The notes beneath the pieces are model-generated. The model was given only the letters and a program-made list of their open reading frames with translations, had not been told where the DNA came from and made no database searches. A DNA stretch of 64,000 nucleotides from Christiangramia lutea (GTDB lineage: Bacteria > Bacteroidota > Bacteroidia > Flavobacteriales > Flavobacteriaceae). The stretch lies in assembly GCF_022489035.1 (NCBI RefSeq), contig NZ_JAKVTV010000001.1:1178001-1242000 (forward strand), read 5' to 3'. The position numbers and the translations under genes were made by a program. Positions 61,817 through 64,000 of the stretch are shown here, piece after piece (the stretch's first letter is position 1; the number at the start of each line of letters is the position of its first letter).

Positions 61817-62545
61817 ATGAAAAGGCTTGTTATACTTTCCATTTTCCTTTGTTCAACCTGTCTTTTTGCCCAATCCCTGCAAGGCTCCTGGATGCTTGTT
61901 GAGGAGAATGGGAAAGAGGTAACCAACAGGGAGATCGTTAGAATTTATCAGGATAATTATTTCGCTGAAGGGGCAAAAGAAAAGGATTCCAATAAATTTC
62001 TATGGGCTTTAGGAGGAGAATATGATTATAAAAATTCAGATTATACTTCAACCCAGGATTTTAATACCAGGGCATCAGAAATGATCGGGAAGACCCTAAA
62101 TCCTAAACTCACTTTTCCTGAGGAAGATAAGATCAAGATCAATAACGTAACTGAAGTCCAGGTTTGGGAGCGAATTTCAGAAGAAAAGAATGCGCTTAAC
62201 GGAAATTGGGTGATCACCGGCAGAAAACGAGGTGGGGAACTTAAAACCATGAAGCCGGGCGATCGCAGGACCATCAAGATCATTGGTGGAGATAGATTTC
62301 AGTGGGTGGCCTTCAATTCGGCAACCAGAGAATTCTATGGCACCGGTGGCGGCACTTATTCAGCTGAAAACGGAAAATATATAGAAAATATAGAATTTTT
62401 TTCCAGGGATGATAGTAGAGTAGGAGCTAGCCTTGGTTTTGAATTCGAGGTTAAAGACGGTGAATGGCATCATTCAGGAAAAAGTTCCAAGGGAGAGCCC
62501 ATTTACGAGATCTGGTCACCCTATGAGGAAGCATATTCCAAATAG
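61817..62545 (+). CDS. Exported protein with two similar beta-domains
   Basis: 242 residues, signal peptide MKRLVILSIFLCSTCLFA-Q. The mature protein looks like a duplication: LQGSWMLVEENGKE (20-33) and LNGNWVITGRKRGGE (about 125-139) open each half, and VWERISEE and YEIWSPYEE close them. The pattern resembles small lipocalin-like domains of bacteroidete secreted proteins. No named function. It stands alone between hflX and the convergent dehydrogenase gene. Confidence 0.65.
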   Translation: MKRLVILSIFLCSTCLFAQSLQGSWMLVEENGKEVTNREIVRIYQDNYFAEGAKEKDSNKFLWALGGEYDYKNSDYTSTQDFNTRASEMIGKTLNPKLTFPEEDKIKINNVTEVQVWERISEEKNALNGNWVITGRKRGGELKTMKPGDRRTIKIIGGDRFQWVAFNSATREFYGTGGGTYSAENGKYIENIEFFSRDDSRVGASLGFEFEVKDGEWHHSGKSSKGEPIYEIWSPYEEAYSK

Positions 62546-62601
62546 ATTCTTATAAGGAGTCGATCTTTAATGAAAAAAAGCAATTTCAGCATCTCCTTAA
62601 A

Positions 62602-63405
62602 TTAGATAGGATTGGAAAATTGGAATTTCAACTCATTCCTTATTTTCTCTGAACTTATTTTTTTGCCTTTGCTAGGGTGTGAATTTTCGAATTCTGGAAG
62701 TTCAAGATTCCTGTCCTTCGCTATTTTTGTATAATATTCCTCCTTGGTTGGATGCTCTGGATATACTACATTCCATATCGAATTATCATTTTCCTTTTCA
62801 ATAAGTTTAAAAACAGCTTTAATACAATCTTCCTGGTGAACCAGGTTTACAGGCGCAGCAGGATTCTTGATCCCGCTCTTTCCAGACAAGAATTTTACCG
62901 GATGCCTTTCAGGTCCAATGAGTCCGCCAAATCTTAAGATCGAAGCCTTGAACTTTTCATTGTTCAGAAGAAGCAACTCCACTTTTCTTAGCTGGGTTGA
63001 AATATCATTTTCATTATCGGTTTTAGAATCCTCGGTATAAACAGGGATGCTATCAGAATCTTTATATACTGAAGTTGAGCTCGTGAAAATGACCTTTTGA
63101 ACATAAGATTTTTCAATATATGGAATAAGCTTCTTGATCTTTTTCACAAAGTTCACTTCCGGGTTTTTACGCAGTCCCGGCGGGATGTCAATTACAAGAA
63201 CATTGATCCCTGAAAGAAATGAGCGAATATCACCCTGAATGCCTTTTTCAAATAGTTTTATAGAATACGGAACAACTCCAGCTGCCCTTACTTCCTGCAT
63301 TTTTTCCATTCTGGTCACCGAGCCTCTAACTTCATGGTTATCTTTCCTCAACCTTTTTCCCAGCTCCATGCCAAGCCAACCACATCCTAATATCGCTATT
63401 TTCAT
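62602..63405 (-). CDS. YeeZ-like NAD-dependent epimerase/dehydratase family protein
   Basis: 267 residues. Rossmann start MKIAILGCGWLGMELGKRL (GxGxxG at 7-12), FTSSTSVYKD (about 108-117) at the active-site region, and FGGLIGPERHP. It is an extended SDR of the YeeZ/atypical type; the usual YxxxK pair is not intact (VYKDSDS), so it may bind NAD(P) without normal SDR chemistry. Its ATG follows directly the stop of the upstream partial gene, so the two are co-transcribed. Confidence 0.75.
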   Translation of the reverse strand: MKIAILGCGWLGMELGKRLRKDNHEVRGSVTRMEKMQEVRAAGVVPYSIKLFEKGIQGDIRSFLSGINVLVIDIPPGLRKNPEVNFVKKIKKLIPYIEKSYVQKVIFTSSTSVYKDSDSIPVYTEDSKTDNENDISTQLRKVELLLLNNEKFKASILRFGGLIGPERHPVKFLSGKSGIKNPAAPVNLVHQEDCIKAVFKLIEKENDNSIWNVVYPEHPTKEEYYTKIAKDRNLELPEFENSHPSKGKKISSEKIRNELKFQFSNPI

Positions 63406-64000
63406 CTATTCAGTTATTCTTATCGTTTTCTTTAAAATCGTTGCGTCATTTAAAACAAAAGGCCTGGGGATCATTCCCTCCGGTCGCTCTTTTACGTTTA
63501 ATTCATCATGGCCTATAAGGTCGTAAGAAGACTCGTAAAGAACAAATTCTGGCTTATCTCCTTTTTCGATGCTGAATTCGATTCTTAAAGTATCCTGGTT
63601 TGACGCATAATAAGTTAATAATCTTTCTTTCCATCGGCGTTTGAACATGTGAAAGGCATTTTCACCAAGATAAATTTCGTCAGCTTCAAGCCCGTTTACC
63701 CTGAAATTCTTAAAATCTACATCCTTAAGTTCGAAAAGTTCCATTTTATTGATCTTCCTTTTCGGGGCGATCTTCAGCGAATAATTTTCGAAATTCAGGC
63801 TATCTTTCCCTGTTTTCTGGATGATAACCGCTGGTTCAGGAATTTCTATTTCAGGCGCTTCTGCTGAAAAAGTAAAACCACTTCCATATTTACTGCTGAA
63901 ATTCAGTTCTGTGTGAGAGCTAATTTCCGGCTCCTCACCGAAATATTCTGAAGTCCATTCATCTGGCATTCGATCATAAGAGAACCAGGAGGAGGTTTGC
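63406..64000 (-). CDS. C-terminal part of a larger protein, possibly an M28-type peptidase
   Basis: The frame is open to the right edge: upstream of the internal Met at 63969 it continues in frame (QTSSWFSYDR), so the gene is longer and only its last 198 residues are in the window. The visible part is beta-rich: IKKTIRITE-like end (ILKKTIRITE), RIEFSIEKGDKPEFVLYESS and IPRPFVLNDA. This resembles the C-terminal domain of membrane M28 peptidases in Flavobacteria, but I cannot confirm it without the N-terminal part. Confidence 0.45.
   Translation of the reverse strand, partial: QTSSWFSYDRMPDEWTSEYFGEEPEISSHTELNFSSKYGSGFTFSAEAPEIEIPEPAVIIQKTGKDSLNFENYSLKIAPKRKINKMELFELKDVDFKNFRVNGLEADEIYLGENAFHMFKRRWKERLLTYYASNQDTLRIEFSIEKGDKPEFVLYESSYDLIGHDELNVKERPEGMIPRPFVLNDATILKKTIRITE

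Noticed and set aside
62553-62599. TAAGGAG/CTCCTTA inverted pair between the two-repeat protein and the YeeZ-like gene
   Set aside because: 33-base spacing and no T tail; not a believable terminator.
1-64000. tRNA, rRNA, CRISPR arrays, insertion sequences, riboswitches
   Set aside because: Read through the gaps on both strands; no T-loop/acceptor pattern, no repeat-spacer array, no terminal inverted repeats with transposase, and no known riboswitch core was recognised.

Overview
The window reads as ordinary chromosome of a marine Flavobacteriaceae bacterium, close in style to Gramella/Christiangramia (genus level is inference). The evidence is low GC, TonB-dependent receptors with an N-terminal carboxypeptidase-regulatory-like domain, many flavobacterial DUF families (DUF2480, DUF3078, DUF3108, DUF5689), a three-gene succinate dehydrogenase with one fused cytochrome b subunit, a SUF system, and promoters of the Bacteroidetes type (TTG or TTTG, about 19-20 bases, TANNTTTG). 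I found no tRNA, rRNA, CRISPR array, insertion sequence or phage module. Genes are densely packed, often with zero or 4-base spacing.

Layout. 1-3.4 kb (minus): the start of a PAS sensor protein, then an operon of rimB-like protease, rimK ligase, an aspartoacylase-type metallohydrolase and 5-formyl-THF cyclo-ligase; the first three look like a protein glutamylation/deglutamylation module. 3.5-6.3 kb (minus): a TonB receptor next to a histidine-rich exported protein, probably metal uptake. 6.4-10.4 kb: uvrC and a patatin/beta-barrel protein. 10.6-13.0 kb: homogentisate and 4-hydroxyphenylpyruvate dioxygenases (tyrosine breakdown). 13.3-18.0 kb: DUF3108 protein, tryptophan 2,3-dioxygenase, M23 lipoprotein and pgi as one tight operon. 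18.3-31.5 kb: two large TonB receptors, a small membrane protein, a secreted endonuclease-like enzyme divergent from receptor two, a DUF5689 lipoprotein, an 870-residue protein I cannot identify, and a PhoD-like phosphatase.

31.5-42.5 kb: mfd, an FAD oxidoreductase, an aminotransferase-pdeM-TspO-like operon, and the sdhCAB operon. 42.8-50.2 kb: DinB protein, cbpA-cbpM, GNAT, aminopeptidase P, alpha/beta hydrolase, a zinc-ribbon protein, two poorly known exported proteins with non-ATG starts, and thiL. 50.4-59.5 kb: sufA-sufB-lipoprotein-sufC-sufD-sufS, a metalloprotease interlude, then sufE-sufT-DUF2480. 59.5-64 kb: DUF3078, hflX, a two-repeat exported protein, a YeeZ-like dehydrogenase and the C-terminal part of a gene running off the end.

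Most of the window is housekeeping. The points I think most deserve attention are the unidentified 870-residue protein plus unexported PhoD-like phosphatase (27187-31458), the candidate nucleic-acid/phosphate scavenging set next to it, the rimB-rimK-aspartoacylase trio, a probable small RNA or attenuated leader with interlocked promoter and terminator at 13120-13278, the exported HELIH protein whose signal peptide is only visible from a CTG start, and -7 elements sitting 5-6 bases before the ATG of uvrC, mfd and hflX.
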